A program made the position numbers and the translations under genes. A DNA stretch of 64,000 nt, from assembly GCA_963669155.1 (NCBI GenBank), contig OZ022593.1, positions 3,202,655 through 3,266,654 on the forward strand, read 5' to 3'. Positions within the stretch are counted from its first letter, which is position 1. Each line of letters opens with the position of its first letter. Below are positions 12,341 to 25,194 of this stretch, piece after piece. The DNA comes from Arbacia lixula (Eukaryota > Echinodermata > Echinoidea > Arbacioida > Arbaciidae). The notes under the pieces are model-generated. The model saw only the letters and a list, made by a program, of their open reading frames with translations, had not been told where the DNA came from and made no database searches.

Positions 12341-12894
12341 GTCTGATGAGCAGCGATTGCTTGGGTTTCTTGACAAAAGCAAATGTGATCTCGGATGGGT
12401 GAAGTATATTTCACACACTAAAATATGACAATGACAGATTTGAAGAGATAATAAAATATTCTTCTTGAAATTAGAATACCGCTGGAAATCATCACGATAC
12501 AAAATGAAATACATGTATAAGCATGCAGGGCAGCGTTAATCTTATGCATGGAACCCCCTCGTAATCATTTTGGAATGACCCACAAAGAAAGTGCCGATCA
12601 TAACGGTGTTGCTACGTCGTCGTGCAAAACCTCAGACGAGCGAGACGCTCTTATCTAACTCCACCTTCCCCTCATATCCCGGCCGTTCAACCCGTTGCGC
12701 CGCCTATTCTCTTGTTTGTCCAAACAACGAAACCGCATGTTTTCTTGTCCAGAAGAGTACGATAACAATTGACCTGTTAGTTTACTGCAAAATAACACCC
12801 ATCGTATCGGGAATGGTCTATAATTCATTGAATGCAATTTGTTATTAAAAGGTCAAAAATATATCAAGGTAGGATGATGTGTTAAGCAAAAATA

Positions 12895-13002
12895 AATCCC
12901 CTTTTCAGTTTGAAAACGCATGGTTTCAATCCCTTTTCAGTTTGATAACGCACGATCCAATCCCCTTTTTTCAGTTTGATAACGCATGTTTCCAAGACGG
13001 CT
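12895..13002. repeat. Three short direct repeats with TTTTCAGTTTGAWAACGCA
   Basis: AATCCCCTTTTCAGTTTGAWAACGCAYG occurs three times at roughly 30-45 bp spacing inside the pogo-like element. Possibly a remnant of a minisatellite or transposase-binding array. Confidence 0.7.
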
Positions 13003-13609
13003 ATGGATATGAAAACAAAGAAAAACACAATGAACACACAAGCACACATGTTCCAATGTATTTTATTGTTTTTTCATCTGTTTGGATACAACGAGGTTTC
13101 GTTATAACGAGGAAAAAGCCCTGGTCCCGACGACCTCGTTATATCGAGAGTAAGCTGTATAACCTTATTTGTTATATTTTGTTCTTGAGGAATAAATGCC
13201 ACTGTCAGTTTAAAACATAATTTATTGGAATAAAAAATGAGCATAAACTCTGTGTTGTTTGGCAGATCTCAACTCAACCATGACAAAAATTGTGTGAAAA
13301 TAATGGTAATTCTCTGTCGGACATTAGCAACTGGCATGTCTCTGCAAATACCCTGTACCTAGCGTTCCCTTACCCGCAATAATGTCACTTTGTCAGCTCC
13401 GAACACTGACTGTCTATTCAATCTGTCACTGCGTAGCCTCATAGCTCTTAAATCAAACATACCTGATGCAACCATAGGTCTGTCGGTATCACACATCATG
13501 CGTTTGCTGAGCCACCCTGTACTGTGGCGGACTGCATTATAATTGTCTGTGCATGGGGAATACAATCTAAATATACCCATGCCCTTTTGCAGAAATGGTT
13601 GAAGCAGAA

Positions 13610-14275
13610 AAGCAACGCGCTCGTCTCCCCCCTCTCTCTTGTTACCCTTCTCTCTCGATCTCTTTTCCCTTCTCTCTCTGCCTGTGTATTGCGTTGAACA
13701 TAGTGACTAAACCTGTCTCTCCCCCATTTCGTCACTCTTTCTACCCCCTTTCAATTTTTATCCCTTGTGCTTGTATCAATTCCATCTCCCCATATCCCCT
13801 TCCTACCTCATACAATGCATCTCTTTTTTGACTCTCCCTGTCCTTTGCTTCCCCCTGTCCCAATTCCATCTTCCTCTTTCTTTCTTTCTCTCTATCCACT
13901 TTGCTCTCAGGCTTTATATGTTTTTACACCCTCTTTATCTTTCTTTCTCAATTGTAGTTTATCTTCTGCTTCCCCCTTTTCAATCTTCGTTTTGGTCACC
14001 TCATTTTGTTCCTCGCTGACAATTGCACTTAGTATGCTTTGACTCCTTATCTCTGTCTATCTGCCTGTCTGTCTATATGTTTATGTGTCTGTCTGTTTGT
14101 CTGTCTCACCCCAACACCCTTTCCCTGTTGCCTTTCCTTGCCCTATCCCTTCTTCCCCATCCATCCATCTATCTTTCTCTTCTTTCCTGTCTTTCTTTCT
14201 TTCTTTCCCACACACTCCCTCTCTTGTTTTCCCCTGCTCACTTTTCCTTCTCGGTGTCATCCTCCTCTGTCACCC
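13610..14275. repeat. Pyrimidine-rich low-complexity tract
   Basis: The + strand is mostly C and T with scattered TCTTTCTTTC and CTGTCTGT motifs. Frames of 70-90 codons across it are low complexity. No gene seen. Confidence 0.8.
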
Positions 14276-15015
14276 CACCGCTACCACCCCTCTCTACCAC
14301 CCCTTCTCTACCACCCCTCCTCTACCAGCCCTCCTCTACCAGCCCTCCTCTACCAGCCCTCCTCTACACCCCTCCTCTACAGCCCCTCCTCTACCACCCC
14401 TCTCTACCACCCCTCCTCTACCACCCCTCCTCTACACCCCTCCTCTACAGCCCCTCCTCTACAGCCCCTCCTCTACAGCCCCTCCTCTACAGCCCCTCCT
14501 CTACAGCCCCTCCTCTACAGCCCCTCCTCTACCAGCCCTCCTCTACCCCCTCCCCTACCACCCCTCCTCTACCAGCCCTCTCTACCAGCCCTCCTCTACC
14601 AGCCCTCCTCTACCAGCCCTCCTCTACCAGCCCTCCTCTACCAGCCCTCCTCTACCACCCCTCTCTACCACCCCTCTCTACCAGCCCTCCTCTACCACCC
14701 CTCCTCTACCAGCCCTCTCTACCAGCCCTCCTCTACCAGCCCTCTCTACCAGCCCTCCTCTACCAGCCCTCCTCTACCAGCCCTCCTCTACCAGCCCTCC
14801 TCTACCAGCCCTCCTCTACCACCCCTCTCTACCACCCCTCTCTACCAGCCCTCTCTACCAGCCCTCCTCTACTACACCTTTCTGCCAGCCCTCCACTTCC
14901 AGCCCTCCTCAACCAGCCCTCTACCCACCCCCTCCTGTACCACCCCTCCTGTACCACCTCTCCTATACCACTCTCCCTACCACCCCTCCTCTACCCCCCT
15001 CTACCCCTCTCTCCC
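14276..15015. repeat. 14-bp CCCTCCTCTACCAG minisatellite
   Basis: Dozens of copies of CCCTCCTCTACCAG and variants (CCCTCCTCTACAG, CCCTCTCTACCAC) in tandem. The unit has no stop in any frame and 14 is not a multiple of 3, so every frame cycles through the same 14-residue motif (PSSTSPPLPALLYQ). This explains why all three + frames stay open for about 350 codons. Not a gene. Confidence 0.93.
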
Positions 15016-15545
15016 CTCTTACCCCGTTTCCCTTTCCACCTCATGCTTGTTTGATAATGTCGCCAACGCTTCATCGGAGATGCGAGCGAAATAACGGTCG
15101 GCGACAGAGCCAGGGCACGTCCAACGCAAATTAGAAAGATGCGCTTCAGCGCCGCGCGATGACCCTTCTCCAAGATTCAAATTGGATTCCTCCCTATCTT
15201 GGAGGGAATATTTATTACACCTTGATCCCACACAGAGCTCCTTGAGTTTGGTTCTTGGGGAAAAAATTGGCTGGGTAATGAAAGCTACTTTAAATCCAAG
15301 CCTGAATGCTAGATGATGTAGAAAGCCAATATGACGTCTGGGAATACAAATGAGAAGGAAACTTTGTGTATACATTACACCCTCTCTCCATGGGTTTCTT
15401 GGGGTTCTGAGGGCCACTTAAGATATTGCAATATGAGTTTACATTTACCAATGGGGTGCGTATGGGTGCGGATGATTATCATTGACACAGAAAATTGTTT
15501 CTATTTAGGTGATCTAGTATAACAATAATCTTTTTATTTTTTCTT
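15016..15545. other. Unique GC-richer segment after the minisatellite
   Basis: The stretch 15055-15180 is CpG-containing and unique. A 132-codon minus frame (15019-15417) has mixed composition but no known domain and no clear splice sites. Left unassigned. Confidence 0.35.
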
Positions 15546-15549
15546 GAAG

Positions 15550-15735
15550 AAATTTTAGTCATACACCCAGTAGAAGTAAGCATGCTTCATTCTGTAAATG
15601 AATGAAAACAAGTAAGACCAAAAAAACTTGAACCAGAAGGATTTGAATCTGCCATCTACTGCTTATTGGCCAGCCACTCAGGCTATTTCTAGTCCATGGA
15701 GTAAGACATGGTAACATGGTTCTGTTTGTACATAA
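15550..15735 (-). mobile_element. tRNA-derived SINE (minus orientation, copy 1)
   Basis: Read on the minus strand, an A-box-like TAGCCTGAGTGGCTGG is followed at the expected spacing by the B box GATTCAAATCC, as in tRNA-type pol III promoters. The 3' body ends TACTGGGTGTATGACTAAAA after CTACTGG. It matches the SINE at 27281-27490. The copy is diverged. Confidence 0.65.
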
Positions 15736-15739
15736 TATG

Positions 15740-17040
15740 TTTGGATAGTGCATGTGCATTTGTAGGCTTTTCTGAGATTTTACAGATCTTTTAATGTAGT
15801 TTATTTGAAGAAAGCTGCAAAGAAGATTGTGGTCTTTAAGGTTGATAGGTGCTTTGGCTGTAAGGACTGGTCATAGCAGGCTGCTCTCTTTTTCTCATTT
15901 CTCGATTATCATTTCTACCCCTGATTATGTGCAGCTAACGCATAATCATAAGCAGATCAGATTTCTCATATCGTCTCATAAATCTATTCCTGTGCAAGGA
16001 AGGCGGTTGATGAGGTCTGCTAACCGGCCAATTGGCGCCCATAGCTGACGTCATGGGATATATTAGGCAACGGGCACACACCCATGGTCTTGCACGACTG
16101 AACACAGCAGTCAATTTCAGGCTCTTGCTGTGTGCATCATGCGGGCTCATGTCAATGTCATGAATTCATGTATGAGTTTGAGGATCTGTAGGGGAAATGT
16201 TGCACATGTGCTTTAACCATTCTGGCACCAAGCCATTAAAATCACATTGGCTTATTATACATTTTATATGATCCCAGGAGTCTGAGAGGGTGAATTTGAT
16301 CGCATACAAAGTATGTACATATAGAAATATTTATATGAGAGACGGTTTATATTTCAGAGGAGGGTCACTTGCAGAACATGTATAATGTAGTTTGTGTACT
16401 TGAACTTAAATGTATGATTTGTACCTAGCTACCTTGAAAGAAAAACTATGTTATATATCAGTACACATTTGAAGTCCACAAATGAAAAACTGGCTCGTAC
16501 TGAAATCGGCAAATGACACATTGTGATCGCACACATTACATTTGATCAAGATTATGTGCACAGCCCCAAACCGGTATTATCTGCAGACCTGTGTAGCTAA
16601 TTAGGGTGATGCATCTTGTGATTAGTTTCATCAATCATGCCACCGCTATCTGCTTCTACCTGAGCAGTAACCTAGCCTGCATTCCAGTCTGTTAGAAATA
16701 ATATTTAATCCAAACCAGTGCAGGTACTATTGAGTCTAGTACCAGCAAGACTAATTGCCCACTTGTCCTGATTCAGATTAAGAATTGGGCAGAACCTAGT
16801 CTTCCTCAACCAGACTGTTTTTTTTACATGTATGATATTTGTGATGATAGAGTATGGATTAGAAATGTGCAACAGGCTGGACATGAGACTACAGGATCCC
16901 TATTTGATCCAGGGAAGTAGGTTTTCAGGCACACGCCTGGATTGAAGCCCTGGATGGTTATGTTTTCCATTCTTTTAAGGCTGTAAATTATTTCTAAACA
17001 TGCTCATTTTAAGTGATTTTGGAGTCCTGGGCATTCAACT
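15740..17040. other. No feature recognised
   Basis: Unique DNA. A short CpG-containing patch at 16020-16090 is the only compositional change. Confidence 0.45.
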
Positions 17041-17472
17041 AGGGGTGCATTTATAAGAGTTTGCATTACCAGAATTCCTGTTTTGAAATATGGATTCAAA
17101 ACACAATTTTAAAACCTCGTTTCTTGCAGTTTCACAGAGATTGCCATTACGCAGCTCTATCTGTTCGGTTTGTTTGTCACTTATTCTGTGCAATGCTTTC
17201 TAACGTCAAAAACAAGGCATACATATTATTTGCAAGGCATTGTGACGTCAAATAAGCAGTGTTTCAAAATATAATTGCTTTTAAACAATTTCAGAATCAT
17301 AGTCTCTACAGAAATATGGTTTTGAATTACACTTTTGAGTGTCTCAACGCCATGTTTCAAAATATGCTTTAACTTTCTTGAAACGTTTTTTTCTGGTAAG
17401 GAACACAATATTAAATCAAAGTGGGTTTTGAAACCATGTTTCTAGCCTGAAAAAATCTGATAAATGCACCTT
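17041..17472. mobile_element. MITE-like element with GGTGCATTTAT ends
   Basis: AGGGGTGCATTTATAAGAG at 17041 faces GATAAATGCACCTTAG at 17459-17474. Both subterminal regions carry TTTTGAAAYATG and related TTTCAAAATAT motifs in both orientations. TIRs are about 13 bp. No ORF of note. Confidence 0.55.
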
Positions 17473-18044
17473 AGTATCCCTGAACAGTGAACCCTCTCAG
17501 TACGAAGCTAGGAATAACCCATTGGCTGATTACATCAGTCATATACCTATTACAATGAGAGAGTTTGATCTGTATTTGTGTCCAAAGTGGTCTAACTATG
17601 ACAACCAACATATGGCATTTAGAGAGTGAGCTACATATATACTTCAACACGACTGTTATAATTCAAAAGTGTGGGCATAAGTATGGATCACACTTGTTAG
17701 CGTATTACCTCCGAGGCAGCGCAGGATACAGAATGCTTAATCCACCATTTGTTAATGCAAGCAGGGAAGCCGAAACCATTTGGTATGAGCCAATCATGTC
17801 TCTAATGAATGATTCATCAAGATGAATGCATGGGGTACAATATGAGGTATGTGTATCATGATCAAAGTTACCATCATCCATACAGCAACCTCGTCCCTGG
17901 TTGAAATATACATTATTAAGTTCATGACTAATCAAAACACCTGTGACGTGTTATGAATTGTTGTGGTTTGAATAGTGTGTGGGTTAAAGAGTAATATCAT
18001 AATTTATGGAATTACATACTTTAATAATTCATTGTTTTCCACAA

Positions 18045-18052
18045 ATAAGAGA

Positions 18053-18121
<69 letters not shown>

Positions 18122-18416
18122 GCACTATACAGAAAGGGAGATGGAGTTAGAGAATAAATATGATATATATGTATAAAGTGCAAGAGAAAGAGAGAGAGAG
18201 AGATTGCATTAAACTGAGGTATAGAAAAAGAGAGCTCAGACAGAGAGTAAGATGAAGTGACAGAATGATAATGAAAGAAAAAGAGAAGGAATGAGAAAGA
18301 TAGAGAGAGAGAGAGGGAGGGAAAGAGAGAGAGAGAGAGAGAGATGTGGACAAAGAGAGAAGTATATAGACAGCTAAGTAGAAAGCTTAAGATAAAGAAA
18401 GAGATAGAGAGGGTGT

Positions 18417-18474
<58 letters not shown>

Positions 18475-18475
18475 T
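18045..18475. repeat. (GA)n polypurine region
   Basis: Two long GA dinucleotide runs (about 18054-18113 and 18423-18472) with irregular GA-rich DNA between them. Confidence 0.93.
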
Positions 18476-18479
18476 AGAT

Positions 18480-19625
18480 AACATTGCAGGCAGGAAGATA
18501 CACCATATCATACCAGACTGCTCATTAGAATTCACCCATTACTCCTCGCAGCAGACCCATTTCCTGTTGTGTATTATAATGCACCCACGCGTATTGCGCC
18601 TGAATCTAATGAACGGATTTATGGTCGCTACCTCGCCTCCATACCGCCCTGTGTGAAATCTGAAGGTGATATTGCATCTACTGTTCGCGGTCTCCTCTCC
18701 ACCCCATCGTAATAACAGTCATGATATGCGGGCAGGTGCTCTGTCACCATCCCCCTCCACCCCCCCCCCCCCCCCCTTTGGCCCGCCCCCATTTTAAGAT
18801 CTAGCCAGAGTGCGCACGACCTTTTTCTGCAGATTTGTTCTCTTTTGCAGAAAACGGGCGTATCGCTCACACCTTCAGGTTCAACCTCCAAGTTCAAGGT
18901 TGTTCTGAAATGCCTTGAATGTAGAATGGAAGAAATGAACATGTGATGTCAGATTGCGTTCCTCCTGACACAGTAACATGAGATTGAGTCCTTATCATCA
19001 CTTAAAGCCGTCTCATATTAAATCACTGATGTTCATGATCTTCCCAGTCAATGTGAAAACAGAATGTTGTTGAGGAGAGTGTACATAGTCATTGTATGAG
19101 AGACAGTGATTTGAAATAGTTATGTGGTGAGTTTGAATCCATTTTGATTTTGTTGAAATAAAACAGAGGATGTTGAACAGGAGTGATAAGCAAAGAATCA
19201 GTCAGCTTATTGAATTGAATTTGTGGATAAAAATAAAGCATGCTCAATATAGACAATATAAGACGATATGAGACAATGTGCTTTCACATTTTGGAATCTT
19301 TGAATTTCTGAGATTTCTTTTGGGTTAAAATTGTCTTTAATATGGTTAACTCATTATTTTTTTTTTAAATCATGTGTTCATTCCTGTTCTAGGATAAATT
19401 TAGGAGAAAATGGTTGAGAAAGTTGGATCCATAATGTAATAATGACTTGATTACTTACTAGTTCACCTATACACTGCTGTTTGGTCAATGTTGATACAGT
19501 GTTACTGATGTGCATCTGAACTCTTTATATGCCAGGTGTGCATTTTGTCACCCATAATGCACACAAATCACATTAGACATCATTCAAACTGGCACAACAA
19601 GACATACATATGCCTTCTCATACCA
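18480..19625. other. No gene recognised; one C run
   Basis: Mostly unique AT-rich DNA. The section at 18490-18950 is more GC-rich and unique-looking and includes a C run at about 18762-18777. No splice-bounded coding frame or known motif seen. Confidence 0.5.
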
Positions 19626-19629
19626 AGGG

Positions 19630-20077
19630 ACCCATATACTTTTCACACTGGCAAAAATTTCCTTAGCTAAGCCCCCCCCCCCCCCCTTAGCCCCACCTAT
19701 AGTATGGGGCTAAGCTTGGACTGCTTTCTGTTCACATTGTTTTTTACCAAAGTGGGCTAGCCCCACGAATAATCTGTGATTATTTGGCCCTGCAAAAAAG
19801 CAGGGCTAACCCCGCAACTGCGGGGCCAAGCCAAATAGTCCGGGCTAAGAGCGCCAGTGAGAAAAGAAACAAAAAATAGTCCGGGGCTAAGGAAATGCGG
19901 GCAAATGACCTTGATGCGGAGTGGTAAAGAGCACATGTGCAAGACGTACACTCATAAATAATGATAAGCTGTCGAGAAAGTCCGGGGTTAACGATTTTGA
20001 GTGGGAACAGCGTGGATTTCCTCAGCTGGGTTAAGAAATAGTACGGGGCTAAGAAATGTCAGTGTGAAAAGGGTACC
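19630..20077. mobile_element. MITE with CTTTTCACACTG ends and GGGGCTAAG subrepeats
   Basis: The left end ATACTTTTCACACTGGCA and the right end TGTCAGTGTGAAAAGGGTAC are inverted copies. Inside, TAGTCCGGGGCTAAG and its complement TTAGCCCC recur at least eight times in both orientations, together with a C run. The interior can fold into many small hairpins. The reverse ORFs are not convincing. Confidence 0.75.
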
Positions 20078-20404
20078 AGTAGTACTCTATGTGAAATATG
20101 GATGAAGTATCCACCGAACCGTGTTCAGTTACACAGCTGCATTCACGTGACCTCTGCGATGAACTTTTCTCGCTGCGTACGTGTGGATGGGTGCCACCCA
20201 CTTGAAACAAGCACCGGAGCGAAAAAGCCCCTGAGAGTAAAAGCACCTTATGGCCATCTATACACGGCATTCAAATCACAGGTCACCACTAGGTACATGC
20301 TCAAATTCATTGCGCAGTCTTTGCATTGATTACATGTAACTCTGCCTAGTATTCATATCCAGCTACATGTAGCCCAGGAATAATATCAACCTTTCTATGA
20401 AGAC

Positions 20405-20700
20405 AGGGTGGCCACGTGCAAAAGTCATGAAACTCGGCAGGAATCAGCAGTGTACCCTTACCAGAATGTGTATGAAATTTCACAGTCGGAGCCTCACAAA
20501 AATCAGGAGAAGTGAAAAACTATCCCTGTGTCTCTGTTTTATGCTCCAAACCTAACAACCATGGTCTACATTTATAAACCGTATTGTAACGTTAGCTCAC
20601 CAGTACATCACTTTGCAGAGCAAAAAATATGACATGCACTTTTTGTATTGTGGTCTCCAATCTGTAGGCTATAATGGGTTTTGGACGATCCATCCAAATA
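20405..20700 (+). repeat. Dispersed AAAAGTCATGAA repeat, copy 1
   Basis: GCAAAAGTCATGAAACTCGG begins a diverged repeat also seen at 31595 and 51178. Shared parts include AGCAGT-TA-CCT, GAA-CTTTTCACAG-like segments, AAGTGAAAAA and a GTCTACATT...ACCGTATTG region. Boundaries are approximate and the class is unknown. Confidence 0.5.
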
Positions 20701-20709
20701 TGTGCTTAG

Positions 20710-23700
20710 TGCAAAGAAGTAGATTTAAATTTCTTTAGAACTTGATTTCAAAGAACCTTACACATCTACATGCACTATGTATGTGTACAGTGTAAGATGT
20801 GTACAATCTTAATAACAGATTATCATTGCATTTTTTTTTCATAGAGGGCTTCAGTTTTACTTGCATGCAAATGTATTTTTTTTTTAGAAATATCACCCAC
20901 ATCATGTTATTGTTTGTTGAATGTTAATCAAAAGGCAATGAACTCAATGTTTTCATTTGGAGAATATTAAAATTTCAAGATTGGAAGTAATTTTAGTACT
21001 CCCCCAAATCTCTGAAATGGAAATGGAATTTATCATACCCATCCTGCAATTGAATGTATGATGCAAGGTGATTGGAAAACTGAGTGTGATAATTTTAAGA
21101 ATATCCACAAATCCAGAGTAGATGTGTACATATTATTTAGCATGTTGTGAGCACTCAATCCCTCTGATCTCAAACCATGTCAATGTTCTTGTACACATAG
21201 ACCATGCATGGGTATACATGTACATGTATGTATCATGTATATTGTGTATAGAATCACTATTGTGTGTACAACGATGTTATGTCTCGTTGGATAGCAGTGA
21301 AAAGAAATATATGAGGCCTTGGTGCTGCCGTAAACGTATATCTATACGATTGCGACAACGCCAACCATTTCACGGGTACCTAATTTCGCAGGCCCATATC
21401 CCAAGACCTAATACACAAGCAACAAAATGAAACCAAACAAGTCAGGAAAATCACGTTTCTTACTAGTACACTGACAAGATGCACTGTGCCTATCTGGGTA
21501 GCGATGATGATTACAGTGCTTAAAATTACTACGTATGGTATAGGCCAACCATTTTGAAGCATGTTGTAGCTTACAATGACGGAGCGTTATGCACACTAGA
21601 TACGACAATAACAACCATCAAAGTGTTCATGTCTTGTTATCTTCATGGTGTGCGCTTCATTCGCGAAATTTGCGATAATTAAACCCGCGTAATGTACCAC
21701 GTTTCCAGTATTTGGCCCCAACAATGCCCCCAAAAGAGAGCCACTGTTTCTACATGTTTCCCAATGTACCACATGGCTTAGGGTATCTGTTTCATGACAA
21801 GATGCCCCTCCCAAATATAAATGTTCCCCCCTGTGGGAAAGTGATTTAGTCTGCAGCTCTCATGTTGTCTGGTATAGGACATTCTTCTTGTACGTAGGTG
21901 ATGCTCATAATGCCTGCTAGGGGGCTCAAAACCATCCCCAATTAATTTTGGATTAAGTCCCGGAAGTGTGGCTGTTGAGTGATTGCGTAAGGTGCAATAT
22001 TGACATCACTGCGACAATGGAGATGGCCAATGCAGCCTTTGTTTTCAATTGGATTAAATGTTCCATTCATGTAGGTACCTGAAGCTCCACGAAGTTAAGC
22101 TATATAGCTACATTTAAAGTAGTAACATTGCTACATACTGGCTGTTTGCCAGATAGAATATACATTCAAAATCCTCATTTCTGTATGACAAACATTACTG
22201 TCAGAAAGAGGAAGAATGAATACAAACAAAAAAATAGAATGGTAAAGATTCGCATTAGGGTGGGCATGGTCTTTGAACATTTTGGAAAAGTGTCGGATTT
22301 TTGTTTAGGTTTTAAAATCCATTGTGCCATATGATTGCATCTTTTAAGTGTCTTTGCATTTATTTATAGTTTCAATAGTTGCAATAGTATCCATGTACCT
22401 ATTTTTTCGATATGAGCAAGTATCGGGTGAGTTTTATTGTAAAACGACATATCATGTGGAGTCAATGTATGCAATTTGTGAAAGGAAGGCACAAAACAAA
22501 ATAATTGTAACAATAAACAAATACAAACAAACAATCACAACATCATGTATAGAGAGAACACACCATAAAATCAGTCAAACTGCTAGCTTAACCATCTCAG
22601 TGCCAAAGAAGGATAGCTCCATGTCATTTACAACATTTAAAAAAAAAAGATATTAGAAAGGAAGGAAGAAAAAAAAGTAAAAAGAACCCAATTTTGACAA
22701 AGCTACCTCTGGCTTGGTAGCTTTGTCGGACTGGGAATTGTCACCCTCGAGACGAACAATGAAATTAATCAAATGACACCGCATCTTTGGTATAATGCAA
22801 GTTCCTTTCAGCTTTATTCAGAGTAAACTTCTAGTTGAACCTTCTCAGTTCTGGAGAAGGGTAGCTCTATTTCAATTACAACATAGTTTCTTGCATATGG
22901 GACTGAGAGGGTTAAATGGGCAGCCTACACAGACCTTTGGTGGCAGGGTACGGTCATGTTCTTCTACGGTGCAATTCCTCTCCACGTAGTTAAGCCGTGA
23001 TCATGTAAGCCGCAAAATGAAATAAACATTGAGTGACTCATATATCCGAAAGGTCATAGCAGTCTGCATTACCTAATTCAACTCCCATGCATCTTAAAGG
23101 AAGTGGATACTCAAATGCTAACCTTGACATAATCATGCACAAGAATATTTATTGAATGTGTGTGATTTATCTAATCTGCATTTTTTTTAAGGAAAAGATC
23201 CATATTGATTGCATGGTTATCTTGCTTGACCATAGTTCATCACATATTATTTGCCGTCAAGTCATCGTGTATGCAGTATACATGTCCCAAATATTTTTGA
23301 CAATAACATACATACATGTATCAATGTCACATAATGATACATTTAAAATAACCCATTGGTGATATTCTTTCTGGTTGTTAACATGTCACTAATTATTATT
23401 TTTCTCTTTCTCATTTCATGCTTTCTCTCTACAATTGTGTGGCTACCTTCATTTTGTTGCATTAATCAGGTAAGAAACAAGATAGAAAAATCATTTTGTG
23501 CTCTGTTAATGTCATCTTTGGTTCTGAAAGCACATCATGGAAGTGTGTAAGCAATTGATATCACTGGTTCTTTTTAAAGGCTTGGATAATAGTTATGATG
23601 TACCTATGGCCAAGATTCTAGTGATTCAGGGTAAATATTAAATTTTTATCGCAATACAATATGTTTTGCGATATCATAATAATGCTACAAAAATGTACAG

Positions 23701-25190
23701 ATTGTATTATATCATTTTGTATAACATGGTCATTGGACCTTGTTAGGACTGATCACCATTAAAGTAAAACTTGATATTAAGTTTGTGGAGATATATTTTC
23801 CCCTTTAGCTTTGTTCAGTCTTGGACCTGACTATCACTTTTATTGGAGGATCATGAACCTGATGGCCTATGTGTTCACCGCTTCCATATAATAAGAAGAC
23901 ACCCCAACCCTTTTCTGTGTATATCTGAGGAACTTGTCAACACCTAATCTAGACCAACTCCCACGCAAATCAGTAGATCTGTCGTTCATCCCTGGTTTGG
24001 TTTCATTCACTTCTGACCTGAAAGTTATCTCCACGGACCTCAAGTTTTTGACTGCAATGACCTCAACTTCTTCTCACATTACACATGTTGGCTTGACATG
24101 AATCTAATAGGGATGTGTACAACACATAGAAACCTATGTGTGGGGGTGTAGAGTCAGTTATGCATGTACTGCAACCACAAATAACAAATTCATGGAAAAT
24201 TAATGTTGTGAATCAGGCTTTTCATATTTTTGTCACAATTGCTTTATAATGTTGCTTCATGAAAATAGGAAGAGCAAGTCTTCTGCTCAAACTGTTTTTG
24301 AAAAGCCTGAAATTGGAACTAGCATGCAACTGTCTAAAAAGTTGTTCCTGCAGGTTCATAGAGTAAAAACAAATGTCATGAGGGACTTTCATTTACTCAA
24401 CCATGTAATTGCTTTGGAACAAGAATTATCACTCTTTTATGCTTATAGATGTGAACAACTTTTTATACATTACTAATTGTTTTAATGATGATGTCATCTT
24501 TGATATGCCTCTTGGGAAATTCCTGATGTAATAACAGTCATGCAGCCTGAAAATTTGATTCCAAGAGGGCTTTTTTTTTTACCAGGCATGTTGATATGTA
24601 TGCCTAGAAACAAGAGGTGGAACTCTCAAGTGAGAAATCAGAGAATTAGGAATTGATGGAAAAACTTAAAGTCTAGCCAGTTTCATGCTGTTTTGTGGCG
24701 AGAAGTTACGAGTCAACCTCCGCTACCAGACATCACTGCCCACGCACATCTTCATGAACAACCCCTAACGACCACCATTGACCTCTAAGACCCAAGATGA
24801 ACCCATGTGATCCCAAGGAGAGGTGAACATTGTTTGGCAACTTTCACAGATGACAGAGTTTAAGAAGGAGCTGTCATCAAATTATGCCCAAAAACTTTTA
24901 TCAAAACAAGTTTTGTTTTTGCTTTTTGCCATATTTGTCTGCAAATGCATGTTGTGCTCATGTCTGCTATGATTATTGTTCTTAAAATGTAATGTTTGAG
25001 AGCAAAATAAAGGAGGATCCCTTCATAAAAGAGGGTATAAAGTAAGGACTGTACTCCAACCCTTTCTATGCTAGATACAATACTAGCTGTTCAATGGGAT
25101 TCATGTGCATTAGTGGTGACAATTACACTCTTGGCACACAAAGATTTGAAAGCCTGTTCAGATTGCTGGATAAGGTTTAGGCAAATAACC
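20710..25190. other. Gene-poor unique DNA
   Basis: No exon-like frame or complete element found in this 4.5-kb AT-rich stretch. A short hairpin (ACAAAGCTACC...GGTAGCTTTGT, 22697-22727) and two weakly similar segments near 22580 and 22830 (CTCAGT-C-RAGAAGGRTAGCT) are the only structures noticed. Confidence 0.5.
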
Positions 25191-25194
25191 ATGA

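Larger units (their letters stand above)
11804..13157. mobile_element. Pogo/Tigger-like non-autonomous TIR element
   Basis: The left end (TA then CAGCTTACTCTCGATACAAC) and right end (TCGTTATATCGAGAGTAAGC then TG, TA) are inverted copies, flanked by TA at 11802-11803 and 13158-13159. Sub-terminal ATAACGAGGTTTCGTTATAACGAG motifs recur inward at both ends. CTCTCGATATAACGAG-type ends are typical of pogo/Tigger elements (Tc1/mariner superfamily). The 1.35-kb interior has no recognisable transposase and holds its own tandem repeats. Confidence 0.82.

Noticed and set aside
14023-15134. Three overlapping open frames of about 350 codons rich in Ser, Pro, Leu
   Set aside because: All arise from the 14-bp minisatellite. 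The peptide is a rotated repeat and no splice or start context supports a gene.
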